The position numbers and the translations under genes were made by a program. From a virus, in the IMG/VR virus record IMGVR_UViG_3300012919_000031, positions 1 through 27,209 of that record: 27,209 nt of DNA. One strand, given 5' to 3'. Below the pieces are notes generated by a model, which was given only the letters and a program-made list of their open reading frames with translations, made no database searches and was not told the DNA's origin. This document shows, one piece after another, positions 10,988-17,148 of this stretch (positions are counted from its first letter, which is position 1; each line of letters begins with the position of its first letter).

Positions 10988-11604
10988 TATCGTATTAAAG
11001 CTGTGTGAGGTTTGTAGCTGTTATATTTGCTGTTATTACTTGTAGTACCAAAGAATGTATAGTCACCTTGATTGCATTCATACTCCACTGCCATAGCTCT
11101 CATGTAAGACTCTTTTTGTTGCAACATCTTATATTGAGTACTATCTCCAATAATTCTGGTTGAAGTTATCCCAGCAGCTCTAGCTGTTATGTAATCTTTT
11201 ATAGGTTGTGGTAAATCTACCCAGTCAAAGAACCAAGTAACATCACACTCAACGCTACCATCTGTAAATTTATAAGTATGATTTTGTTTGTCATACAATT
11301 TTCCATTTCTTCTTACAACATCTTTAGTTGCATTAGCAGAGTTCTCTGTTAAGTCTATTTGTAAGATATTATTTGGTATTAGTATTTCGTTATTAGTGTC
11401 AGGTGTAAATTCGTAGTGGTATTCCTTATTAAAACTCCAGCCTTCAGATTGGATTTCTCTAGATACTTCTAATAAAGTACTATATGCAATCGCAACGTCA
11501 GGGTTGGTTTGATCCAAAGTGGTCGCTGGAGCTTGACCACAAGACGCTAATATTTGGTTTACTGCTGGCAGTTCAGTAACTGCGTTAGTGGTAGGAAAAG
11601 CCAT
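10987..11604 (-). CDS. Tail tubular protein A, T7 gp11-like (gatekeeper)
   Basis: This 205-residue protein matches T7 gp11 (~196 residues) in size and pattern: AVNQILASCGQAP near the start, a central EGWSFNKEYHYEF, then a helix LPQPIKDYITARAAGITSTRIIGD. In T7, gp11 forms the ring joining the portal to the gp12 nozzle. It is the first gene after the intrinsic terminator that follows the capsid gene, so its expression depends on read-through of that terminator, as for T7 genes beyond T-phi. The ATG at 11604 is preceded only by A/T-rich sequence with no Shine-Dalgarno match. Confidence 0.93.
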   Translation of the reverse strand: MAFPTTNAVTELPAVNQILASCGQAPATTLDQTNPDVAIAYSTLLEVSREIQSEGWSFNKEYHYEFTPDTNNEILIPNNILQIDLTENSANATKDVVRRNGKLYDKQNHTYKFTDGSVECDVTWFFDWVDLPQPIKDYITARAAGITSTRIIGDSTQYKMLQQKESYMRAMAVEYECNQGDYTFFGTTSNNSKYNSYKPHTALIR

Positions 11605-11616
11605 AAATATATAAAT

Positions 11617-11640
11617 AAAAAAAAGGGGTCCGAAGACCCC
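11617..11640 (-). terminator. Intrinsic terminator after the capsid gene
   Basis: On the minus strand a perfect 6-bp stem GGGGTC/GACCCC with a UUCG loop is followed directly by eight T residues. It lies 12 bases beyond the capsid stop codon and before the gp11-like gene. This is the position of T-phi in T7, where partial termination makes capsid transcripts more abundant than tail transcripts. Confidence 0.95.
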
Positions 11641-11652
11641 ATTGAACTATTT

Positions 11653-12777
11653 TTAGAATGCAGAAGGAGCAGAAGCACCAACATATAATTCTACAGCCGC
11701 AGCTGGGTTTAGGTAATCAGCACCCATTGCAAGACGACCTAAGATAACATCACCCTGATAAATCACGGATACGTCACCTGAAGTTACTTGTACTTGAGGA
11801 CCGATTGCTTCAACGCAACCAGCAGCTTCTTTCTGGAATATCAAACCACATGATTTGGCTCCTAACTCTGTGTTAGTACCGTAGTCGTTTTTAATTCCTG
11901 TTTCTGAATCAGAAGCATCTTCTGGAGTAGGTCCAACGAAAGAACCTAAGTTTGAAGGAGCAGTTTCTCCTGTTGTGCCACCATAAGCGACACCATATTT
12001 GCCAAGGAATGGAATATTCATTGACTTGTAGATCTTGATACCAGCGATCTCGATGACTCCGTTACCACCTTGTAAAGCAGTACCTTGTGAGTCACGGTTC
12101 ACTAGACCATTAGATCCGACAGCTTGAATTAAGCTGTAGTATTGTCTTGGGTTAAGAACACCAATTCTTCCATCACTAGAAACGCCTTTCTCATCCATTG
12201 CAGCGGCTGCATCGTAGAAAGCGTTGACGAGATTTGCAGAAGCATAAGCATCAGAATCATTAGTTGTTGAACCAACTCTGATCTGAGTACCGCCTGGTTC
12301 TACAAAACCAGTTTTTGTAATTGGTGAGGCAGCTCTTGCTCCTCGTGTAATTGCACGGAATACAAGTCTGTCATATTTCTCAGCAAGTGCGAAACCAATC
12401 TTTCTTGAGATTTCTGATCTCAAATCATAGTGAGCAAGTGTCTCATCTAATTCATAGACAAATGCTGAACTGATTAGTAGTTCATCACAAGTGATTGTTT
12501 TCTCAGCTACTGGAGGTGTTCCATCTGAGTTACCAAGAATGCTATTTCCAGGAGTATGGAACTCAGCACCGGTGCGACCTGTATAGATGAACTGCATGCT
12601 CTGACCGTTGGTTAGAGTACGCTTCATTACAAGATCTCTAGCAATTGTTTCGTGCTGGAATCCTTTAAACATCTCTCCTGAGAACAGCTTTAAGTAAAGG
12701 GCGCGTCTATCTCCAGCACTATTACTAGCACCTGGCATAGTAACGCTGGATTGCATCCCTGTAGACTGTTGAGCCAT
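11653..12777 (-). CDS. Major capsid protein, T7 gp10-like
   Basis: This 374-residue HK97-fold-type capsid protein starts MAQQSTGMQSSVTMPGAS. Recognisable gp10 elements are the N-arm LYLKLFSGEMFKGFQHETIARDLVMKRT, the phrase ITCDELLISSAFVYELDE, and the long spine helix region IGFALAEKYDRLVFRAITRGA. It builds the icosahedral shell around the scaffold. The C-terminus ends in ELYVGASAPSAF with no sign of a frameshifted 10B extension: the stop is followed almost at once by the terminator. The gene has its own ~300-base leader, so it is probably controlled separately from the upstream genes. The immediate upstream sequence lacks a good Shine-Dalgarno sequence. Confidence 0.95.
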   Translation of the reverse strand: MAQQSTGMQSSVTMPGASNSAGDRRALYLKLFSGEMFKGFQHETIARDLVMKRTLTNGQSMQFIYTGRTGAEFHTPGNSILGNSDGTPPVAEKTITCDELLISSAFVYELDETLAHYDLRSEISRKIGFALAEKYDRLVFRAITRGARAASPITKTGFVEPGGTQIRVGSTTNDSDAYASANLVNAFYDAAAAMDEKGVSSDGRIGVLNPRQYYSLIQAVGSNGLVNRDSQGTALQGGNGVIEIAGIKIYKSMNIPFLGKYGVAYGGTTGETAPSNLGSFVGPTPEDASDSETGIKNDYGTNTELGAKSCGLIFQKEAAGCVEAIGPQVQVTSGDVSVIYQGDVILGRLAMGADYLNPAAAVELYVGASAPSAF

Positions 12778-12812
12778 TTTTCAGTTAAAAATCGAAGGTA
12801 TAAATAATCGTC

Positions 12813-12847
12813 TTCACGCGTGAAAAGTTACGAGACTTATGTGTCTC
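12813..12847 (-). promoter_or_regulatory. Two adjacent inverted repeats in the capsid 5' leader
   Basis: GAGAC-ACATAA-GTCTC (12847-12832) can form a 5-bp hairpin, and TTCACGCGTGAA (12824-12813) is a perfect 12-base palindrome. They lie 36-70 bases before the capsid start. They could be transcript processing or stabilising hairpins, or protein binding sites. No T-run follows either, so neither looks like an intrinsic terminator. Confidence 0.45.
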
Positions 12848-12862
12848 ATTAATGTTTGTGGT

Positions 12863-12882
12863 CTATCCCACCGTAATTACGG
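12863..12882 (-). promoter_or_regulatory. Palindrome with a weakly T7-promoter-like string
   Basis: CCGTAATTACGG (12882-12871) is a perfect palindrome. Read further, TAATTACGGTGGGATAG shares TAAT, ACG and ATAG with the T7 promoter consensus TAATACGACTCACTATAG, though with different spacing. It lies 86 bases upstream of the capsid gene, where a late phage promoter is expected. There is no second copy in this window to compare, so this is only a candidate. Confidence 0.25.
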
Positions 12883-12892
12883 CTGATGGTAT

Positions 12893-12900
12893 CCTCCTTA
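12893..12900 (-). promoter_or_regulatory. Perfect Shine-Dalgarno sequence without an obvious start codon
   Basis: TAAGGAGG matches the 16S anti-Shine-Dalgarno sequence fully, but no ATG, GTG or TTG lies at normal spacing; the next bases are ATACCATCAGCC. Its GGAGG could also pair with the CCTCC of the tRNA-like hairpin just upstream. It may be a ribosome standby site, part of a switching helix, or a relic. Confidence 0.5.
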
Positions 12901-12917
12901 GAGGGCAAAAGCCAAAT

Positions 12918-12964
12918 TGAGTAGGGAGGACTCGAACCTCCCTGACCGCCTAACCGATTACTCT
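12918..12964 (-). ncRNA. tRNA-like hairpin resembling a T-arm plus acceptor 3' strand
   Basis: The minus strand has GGGAGG-TTCGAGT-CCTCCC, an exact T-arm pattern (GGAGG stem, seven-base TTCGAGT loop), followed by CTACTCA. GAGTA at 12963-12959 can pair with TACTC at 12923-12919, giving an outer stem around the T-arm. There is no anticodon arm and no upstream 7-base acceptor partner, so it is not a complete tRNA. It may be a remnant of a tRNA 3' half, an old attachment site core, or a structural mimic. The 5' side overlaps the last codons of the 17-codon ORF. Confidence 0.45.
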
Positions 12965-13003
12965 TGTGTAAGCAACGCCACGATATACGAAAGTAACTTT
13001 CAT
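12950..13003 (-). CDS. 17-residue downstream peptide under the riboswitch
   Basis: ATG at 13003 begins MKVTFVYRGVAYTRVIG and ends at TAG 12950. GGAG at 13014-13011 stands 7 bases before the ATG, good Shine-Dalgarno spacing, and begins 5 bases past the riboswitch pseudoknot strand. The YRGVAY core resembles the start of short cyanobacterial DUF4278 proteins (pattern TYRGVxY). Known Downstream-peptide RNAs precede ORFs of about 17-100 codons, so the size fits the lower limit. After the TAG the same frame stays open for 28 more codons to another TAG at 12863, so this could be a truncated longer gene. The function is unknown. Confidence 0.6.
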   Translation of the reverse strand: MKVTFVYRGVAYTRVIG

Positions 13004-13019
13004 GTGTCATCTCCATATA

Positions 13020-13072
13020 CCTAAGCCCCGTTCCATGCTTAGGAGTCATGCGTCCCGTAAGGGATGAACGGA
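13020..13072 (-). ncRNA. Glutamine-II riboswitch (Downstream-peptide motif), predicted
   Basis: The minus strand folds as P1 CCGTTC (13071-13066) with GAACGG (13033-13028), P2 TCCC-TTAC-GGGA (13064-13053), and a 7-bp pseudoknot between CCTAAGC (13043-13037), inside the P1 loop, and GCTTAGG (13026-13020), just after P1. CGTTCA after the helix start and the pseudoknot topology are the hallmarks, as I recall them, of the Downstream-peptide/glnA family found in Synechococcus, Prochlorococcus and marine phage and shown to bind L-glutamine. The 3' pseudoknot strand lies next to the Shine-Dalgarno sequence of a 17-codon ORF, the typical arrangement. The covariance model was not run; the call rests on helices, order and context. 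Confidence 0.8.
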
Positions 13073-13080
13073 CGTGGTTG

Positions 13081-13242
13081 CTAGTTTTCTGTAAGAGCTT
13101 CCTCTAATGATTCAGGCTCTTTATTTTTTATATAGCGTCCTTTGTTGTCACGCTTTTTTCCTACTGGTTTAATTTCTTCTTCTACTTCTACAGGATTTTT
13201 TCTACCTGTTGTAGCTTTCCAGTGTCTTACGTTTGCAGTCAT
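13081..13242 (-). CDS. Small basic/acidic protein of unknown function (53 aa)
   Basis: I place the start at ATG 13242 (MTANVRHWKATTGRKNPVE) rather than 13287 because AAGGAG stands 12 bases upstream and the preceding ORF stops 2 bases away. The protein is hydrophilic: a basic first part (RHWKATTGRKN), an acidic VEVEEEIK, a basic GKKRDNKGRYIKNK and an acidic tail. No membrane segment or enzyme motif is visible. It sits between psbA and the capsid leader with a tight two-gene arrangement. I do not recognise its family; small genes at this place are common in cyanopodoviruses. Confidence 0.6.
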   Translation of the reverse strand: MTANVRHWKATTGRKNPVEVEEEIKPVGKKRDNKGRYIKNKEPESLEEALTEN

Positions 13243-13243
13243 A

Positions 13244-13378
13244 TTAATACGAAGGATCTCCTTCAGGTTCTTTGTATTGAGCTTCAAGCTTTTCCTTAGT
13301 TTCTTTATCAGATTTTTTTTCTGGTTCTATAACGTAAGGACAAGCCCCTGCTCTCATGGTTGAATTTTGGTGTGGCAT
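13244..13378 (-). CDS. Small hypothetical protein downstream of psbA (44 aa or longer)
   Basis: From ATG 13378 the protein is MPHQNSTMRAGACPYVIEPE followed by a Lys/Glu-rich tail ending EGDPSY. The frame is open further upstream, through the psbA stop codon. A TTG at 13459, overlapping that stop, would add a strongly hydrophobic helix ([21 protein letters not shown]), giving a ~71-residue single-pass membrane protein. Neither start has a convincing ribosome binding site (GGAA only 4 bases before the ATG). The membrane version would be unusual next to psbA; the short version is the conservative choice. Family not recognised. Confidence 0.45.
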   Translation of the reverse strand: MPHQNSTMRAGACPYVIEPEKKSDKETKEKLEAQYKEPEGDPSY

Positions 13379-13451
13379 GTTATTCCAATGTCTGATTACC
13401 CCAGAACATATAAATAAATTAGTTAATAAAGTTAAATAGATTAAAAATTTT

Positions 13452-14531
13452 TCAACCAATTTCTGGGGCTGTAAGGGCGATTTTTGTGGATTCAGCACTT
13501 GCTAAGTCAAGTGGAAAGTTGTGAGCGTTACGTTCGTGCATTACTTCAAAACCAAGGTTTTGTCTGTTTACAATATCAGCCCAAGTAGGAATAACTTTTC
13601 CGTTACTATCAACTATTGATTGGTTAAAATTGAAACCATTAAGGTTGAAAGCCATTGTGCAGATTCCCATTGAGGTGAGCCATATGCCAACCACGGGCCA
13701 AGTAGCAAGAAAGAAATGTAAAGAACGAGAATTATTGAAAGAAGCATATTGAAAAATTAATCTACCGAAGTAGCCATGAGCTGCAACGATGTTATATGTC
13801 TCTTCGTCTTGACCAAATTTATAGCCATAGTTTTGTGATACCTCTTCTGTCGTCTCTTTAATAATCGAGGAAGTAACGAGACTTCCGTGCATAGCAGAGA
13901 AAAGAGATCCACCGAATACCCCAGCAACACCGAGCATGTGGAACGGGTGCATAAGGATATTGTGTTCTGCTTGGAATACAAACATGAAGTTAAAAGTACC
14001 AGAAATACCAAGAGGCATACCATCACTAAAACTCCCTTGTCCAAATGGATATACAAGGAACACCGCAAGAGCTGCGGATAGTGGGGCTGTGTATGCAACA
14101 AATATCCATGGTCTCATTCCTAGTCTGTATGAAAGTTCCCATTGTCTTCCAGCGTATGCAGCTACTCCTATTAAGAAGTGGAAGATAACGAGTTGATACG
14201 GGCCGCCGTTGTATAACCATTCGTCTAAAGTTCCGGCTTCCCAAATGGGATAAAAATGTAGTCCGATTGCGTTAGAGGAGGGGACAACCGCTCCTGAAAT
14301 AATATTGTTTCCGTATATTAACGAGCCGGAAACTGGCTCACGTATGCCATCGATGTCCACTGGGGGAGCAGCGATAAAGGCGAGTATGAAACATGTAGCA
14401 GCGGCTAGCAAGCAAGGGATCATTAACACGCCGAACCAACCTACGTAAAGGCGGTTCTGTGTGCTAGTAACCCACTCGCAAAACTTCTGCCAGTTATTGG
14501 TTGTTTCTCTTTGTACTGAGACAGCAGCCAT
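13452..14531 (-). CDS. psbA: Photosystem II reaction-centre protein D1
   Basis: This 359-residue, full-length D1 has every functional residue at canonical numbering: TyrZ Y161, manganese-cluster ligands D170, E189, H332, E333, H337, D342 and A344, H190 partnering TyrZ, H198 for P680, H215 and H272 for iron/quinone, and S264 in the QB pocket. The C-terminal extension [15 protein letters not shown] follows A344, so normal CtpA processing is expected. Residue 130 is Gln, the form found in D1:1 rather than the E130 of D1:2. In cyanophages, D1 replaces photodamaged host D1 so photosynthesis continues during infection. AGGA lies about 11 bases before the ATG, and the gene abuts hli with no gap. No intron or frameshift is present. 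Confidence 0.98.
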   Translation of the reverse strand: MAAVSVQRETTNNWQKFCEWVTSTQNRLYVGWFGVLMIPCLLAAATCFILAFIAAPPVDIDGIREPVSGSLIYGNNIISGAVVPSSNAIGLHFYPIWEAGTLDEWLYNGGPYQLVIFHFLIGVAAYAGRQWELSYRLGMRPWIFVAYTAPLSAALAVFLVYPFGQGSFSDGMPLGISGTFNFMFVFQAEHNILMHPFHMLGVAGVFGGSLFSAMHGSLVTSSIIKETTEEVSQNYGYKFGQDEETYNIVAAHGYFGRLIFQYASFNNSRSLHFFLATWPVVGIWLTSMGICTMAFNLNGFNFNQSIVDSNGKVIPTWADIVNRQNLGFEVMHERNAHNFPLDLASAESTKIALTAPEIG

Positions 14532-14729
14532 TTAAAAAATTCCTGGGATAATTTGTCCTGTTAGTGCGTATGCACCTAGTGCAGCAATAACGCCGATCAT
14601 GGCAAGCCTGCCATTTGTTTCCTCGGCGATATGCCATTGATCATTGTCGTGGTTGTGGTTTGTCATAACTCTGATTGGTGGTTCGTATGGGTAATAGTTA
14701 AGAAGATTATCTAAATCTTTTGTTTTCAT
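14532..14729 (-). CDS. hli: High-light-inducible protein (Hli)
   Basis: This 65-residue single-helix chlorophyll-binding-type protein carries the signature EETNGRLAMIGVIAALGAYALTG, in which E, N and R are the chlorophyll-ligand and salt-bridge residues of the ExxNGRxAMIG motif. The N-terminal ~30 residues are hydrophilic (NYYPYEPPIRVMTNHNHDND), and one membrane helix occupies ~40-58. Hli proteins protect photosystems and assist D1 assembly and chlorophyll recycling, so its place directly before psbA makes a functional pair. Its start overlaps the stop of the 20-residue ORF (ATGA) and its stop abuts the psbA start. Confidence 0.97.
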   Translation of the reverse strand: MKTKDLDNLLNYYPYEPPIRVMTNHNHDNDQWHIAEETNGRLAMIGVIAALGAYALTGQIIPGIF

Positions 14730-14788
14730 TTTCCTTTTTTGGGTGGTCTACCTTTTTTAGTTCCGTAGGTTCCTTTTCCTCTAGGCAT
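14726..14788 (-). CDS. 20-residue conserved micro-protein, MPRGKGTYG type
   Basis: ATG 14788 to TGA 14726 encodes MPRGKGTYGTKKGRPPKKGK. It fits exactly between the scaffold stop (2-base gap) and hli, whose ATG overlaps its TGA. The sequence is extremely basic and contains GRPP, an AT-hook-like core that often binds the DNA minor groove. I recall similar MPxxKGTYG...GRPPKK peptides near capsid genes of marine phages, but could not search. No clear Shine-Dalgarno sequence precedes it. Too short for standard gene callers, hence often missed. Confidence 0.65.
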   Translation of the reverse strand: MPRGKGTYGTKKGRPPKKGK

Positions 14789-14790
14789 AA

Positions 14791-15576
14791 TTAAAATTCG
14801 ATATTTGAACGTTCAAGTTTTTGCTGTACCTCTTGTCTATAGGCTGGATCTTTGTCATATCTTGGATCACCCATAGCCTGTACAACTTGTGCTTGGCTTT
14901 TAAAAACATCGCCAGATGGTGATGGAGCCTTACCAGTAATCATTTGTCCATCTTTACCTGATGCATCTTGATACCGATAAGCTAAGGCTTGTACTGCAAA
15001 GTATGCAGCCAAGGGATTCCCTAGCTCCATCACTTTGTCGTACATCTGTATCTCGCCTTGTTTTAAATTTTGGGTTGCCCATTTCAACATGTTGTCGTAG
15101 TTTTCTGGACCACCTACTACACCTTTTAATTCGGTAATGTCTTGTTGACTCAATTCTCTTTGACCAACATTATCTTTACTAGCTTGTTGTCTATATGCCA
15201 AATGCATTTGTGCAAGTTCAGTCGCCTTCATTTCAGTTAACTGTTTTAAAGTTTCAGGTTTAAATTTTTCACCAGAACTTGCTTCATCCCAAAGTTTATC
15301 AAGAATATTAGTTTCTTTTTTTTGTTCCTCTTTAGGTTCTTCTTTAGGTTCTTCTTTATTTGCTTCAGGTTTATCTTCTGCTTTTTCTTTAGAGCCTAAT
15401 TTTTTTTCTAATTCTATATATGCTTTTTCTAATTGTTCAGCATTCTCATATTTGCCAGCAAGACGTTGGTCTTGGGCTTCCACAAGTTTCTCACCTACTT
15501 CTAAAGATTCTTGTTCTTGTGGACTTAGTTCACCAGCCGGAGTTTCCTCTGGTGTCATAGTTAATGTTTCGCTCAT
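14791..15576 (-). CDS. Capsid assembly scaffold, T7 gp9-like
   Basis: This 261-residue, acidic, Glu/Lys/Gln-rich, helical protein lies between portal and capsid. It contains low-complexity repeats EEPKEEPKEEQKKE (~residues 75-88) and the run QRLAGKYENAEQLEKAYIELEKKLG, which scaffold proteins of this group share. The C-terminal helix QEVQQKLERSNIEF is probably the capsid-binding part. In T7 the scaffold directs procapsid assembly and then exits. Its ATG overlaps the portal stop as ATGA, so the two are probably translated in series. No protease is evident nearby. The call is strong from position and composition. Confidence 0.9.
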   Translation of the reverse strand: MSETLTMTPEETPAGELSPQEQESLEVGEKLVEAQDQRLAGKYENAEQLEKAYIELEKKLGSKEKAEDKPEANKEEPKEEPKEEQKKETNILDKLWDEASSGEKFKPETLKQLTEMKATELAQMHLAYRQQASKDNVGQRELSQQDITELKGVVGGPENYDNMLKWATQNLKQGEIQMYDKVMELGNPLAAYFAVQALAYRYQDASGKDGQMITGKAPSPSGDVFKSQAQVVQAMGDPRYDKDPAYRQEVQQKLERSNIEF

Positions 15577-17144
15577 TGTGCTTGTTGGGTTGGATCGAGT
15601 TGTCTAGCTAGTTGTGGATTCTTAGATGGGTCAGCCATTGGTGTTTTCATACGTTCCGTCTGCTGTTGTTGTTGCATCATGGCTTGCTCACGTTGCATTG
15701 CTTGCTGTCTCTCTTGTTGAATTTCTTGCATTGTTCTTACAAGATTCAAGACCTCAATACCTTGAGCTGCCGCCAATCTCTTAATAACTTCTTCTGGATT
15801 TATATGTTGCAATATTGCTTCTGGACCCATTGTTTGTGCAATAGTTCCTAAGAAGGAAGCAAGGCTTTCTCTATCTTGTCCTCTACCTAGTGCATTTATA
15901 CCCGCAACTATAGTTGGTTTGACAACATCCTTTGGTAATCTGGGGATCTGTCCTGTTTTTTGAAACACATTTAATTTTCTATTTAAATATGGAATTAATA
16001 AATCCACAGTTAACAAGCTGAAGAGCCCGCCAAGCTGTTGTTCTAATTCCATCTGCGTCATACGGACCTCTTCAGCCGTTGTACGTTCAGACTGTCTAAC
16101 GTTAAGAATTAAAAATGCTTCGTTCAATCTTTTTTCAAGTTGTAATGCCATGTTATATGCAGTACCAAAGTCGGCTGTTTTACCTACTTGAACTACACCA
16201 ATATCGTCTGGTCTACCTTGAATGATTGCACCGTTGCCAGCAGAAGCTAGTGACGATGGTTTTGTTGTGGAAGATGGGCTGACTGTAAAAACTACTTTTG
16301 CTGCAGCTGCACTACCTTCAACAAGAGCTTGTGATAAAGCATCTAGAGATTTCAAGTCACCCATAAATTGACCGACTCTTCCTCTTCCGTAATCTTCACC
16401 ATCAACAGCATTGAACCTCAGTGCTATCCATGGATTAGCATCTAATGGAGCTTTACCGTGTGACTTAGGAAGTACATAATCATGAACTTCTTGATGCCAG
16501 ATAACTCTGTTGTTGTCTCTTGTTATGTGTGTATAAATATCACACTCTTCAGTGTCTTCCATTTGATCTTCCTCATTAGCGTACTTAACAAGGACTTCTT
16601 CAGGAAGCTCATCGTAAATTAATTTTTTTGCAATTGATTCTTTTGTAACTATTTCAATCACATTGCCGTTGCCGTCTCGTTCTATGACGTAGCGATTAAG
16701 AGGATATAACTTAAGATTTTCTTTACCCATAAATAGTAAAGCGTTGCCAGCTACCACCAAATGCTTTAAAGCCTGATGGACTACAACACGATCACTTGAT
16801 GCAGCTATTGCTTCAAGGATTGTTTTTTCTATTTTTGCAAAAGATAAATCTAATTCTGACTTTACTTCTGGACCAAAACTTTCTCCTAGCTGAGTATCAT
16901 CTACCTGTAATTTAAAGAAGCTGGTTTGAACTGGTAGCAGAGCTAACATCAATTTTGATGCCAGAGTAACTACACCTTTCGCGCCAACGCTTTGCCAAGG
17001 TTGAGGTAGATTTCTCATCCCACTAGAGTATTCTTCATGTCCACGAATTAAATAAGGCAGTGTTAAATCAGCTGCTTGTTTAGCTTCGTCTAGAAATTGA
17101 GCACGTTCTGATGACAAATAGTCATACCTAGATTTTGCTGTCAT
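15573..17144 (-). CDS. Portal (head-tail connector), T7 gp8-like
   Basis: This 523-residue protein is close to T7 gp8 (536) and starts MTAKSRYDYLSSERAQFLDEAKQAADLTLPYLI. Portal signatures follow: SVGAKGVVTLASKLMLALLPVQTSFFKL, then RWNAV-like LRFNAVDGEDYGRGRVGQFMGDLKSLDALSQ, and ERTTAEEVRMTQMELEQQLGG. Twelve copies form the vertex through which DNA is packaged and ejected. The C-terminal ~60 residues are a Gln/Met-rich tail with a run of five Gln, a feature that varies between portals. The start lies 4 bases after the preceding ORF stop. Confidence 0.96.
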   Translation of the reverse strand: MTAKSRYDYLSSERAQFLDEAKQAADLTLPYLIRGHEEYSSGMRNLPQPWQSVGAKGVVTLASKLMLALLPVQTSFFKLQVDDTQLGESFGPEVKSELDLSFAKIEKTILEAIAASSDRVVVHQALKHLVVAGNALLFMGKENLKLYPLNRYVIERDGNGNVIEIVTKESIAKKLIYDELPEEVLVKYANEEDQMEDTEECDIYTHITRDNNRVIWHQEVHDYVLPKSHGKAPLDANPWIALRFNAVDGEDYGRGRVGQFMGDLKSLDALSQALVEGSAAAAKVVFTVSPSSTTKPSSLASAGNGAIIQGRPDDIGVVQVGKTADFGTAYNMALQLEKRLNEAFLILNVRQSERTTAEEVRMTQMELEQQLGGLFSLLTVDLLIPYLNRKLNVFQKTGQIPRLPKDVVKPTIVAGINALGRGQDRESLASFLGTIAQTMGPEAILQHINPEEVIKRLAAAQGIEVLNLVRTMQEIQQERQQAMQREQAMMQQQQQTERMKTPMADPSKNPQLARQLDPTQQAQ

Positions 17145-17148
17145 TTTC

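Larger units (their letters stand above)
12778..13080 (-). other. Capsid gene leader (only gap of about 300 bases in the window)
   Basis: This is the sole long stretch without a conventional gene. Read on the minus strand it holds, in order, a glutamine-II-like riboswitch (13072-13020), a 17-codon ORF (13003-12950), a tRNA-like hairpin (12964-12918), a perfect orphan Shine-Dalgarno sequence (12900-12893), the palindrome CCGTAATTACGG (12882-12871), a GAGAC/GTCTC hairpin (12847-12832) and the palindrome TTCACGCGTGAA (12824-12813). In T7 the equivalent place carries the phi10 promoter and an RNase III site. Confidence 0.8.

Noticed and set aside
12905-13010. A complete tRNA gene on the minus strand
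   Set aside because: The T-arm and 3' acceptor strand are clear, but no matching TGAGTAG 5' strand, D-arm or anticodon arm can be folded upstream within normal tRNA length.
12849-13049. 66-residue ORF on the minus strand (MTPKHGTGLRYMEM...)
   Set aside because: It runs through the riboswitch pseudoknot strand, the micro-ORF in another frame and the tRNA-like hairpin; it has no ribosome site and a non-protein-like composition.
13887-14244. Several overlapping ORFs on both strands within psbA
   Set aside because: Alternative-frame readings of the highly conserved D1 gene; no independent coding evidence.
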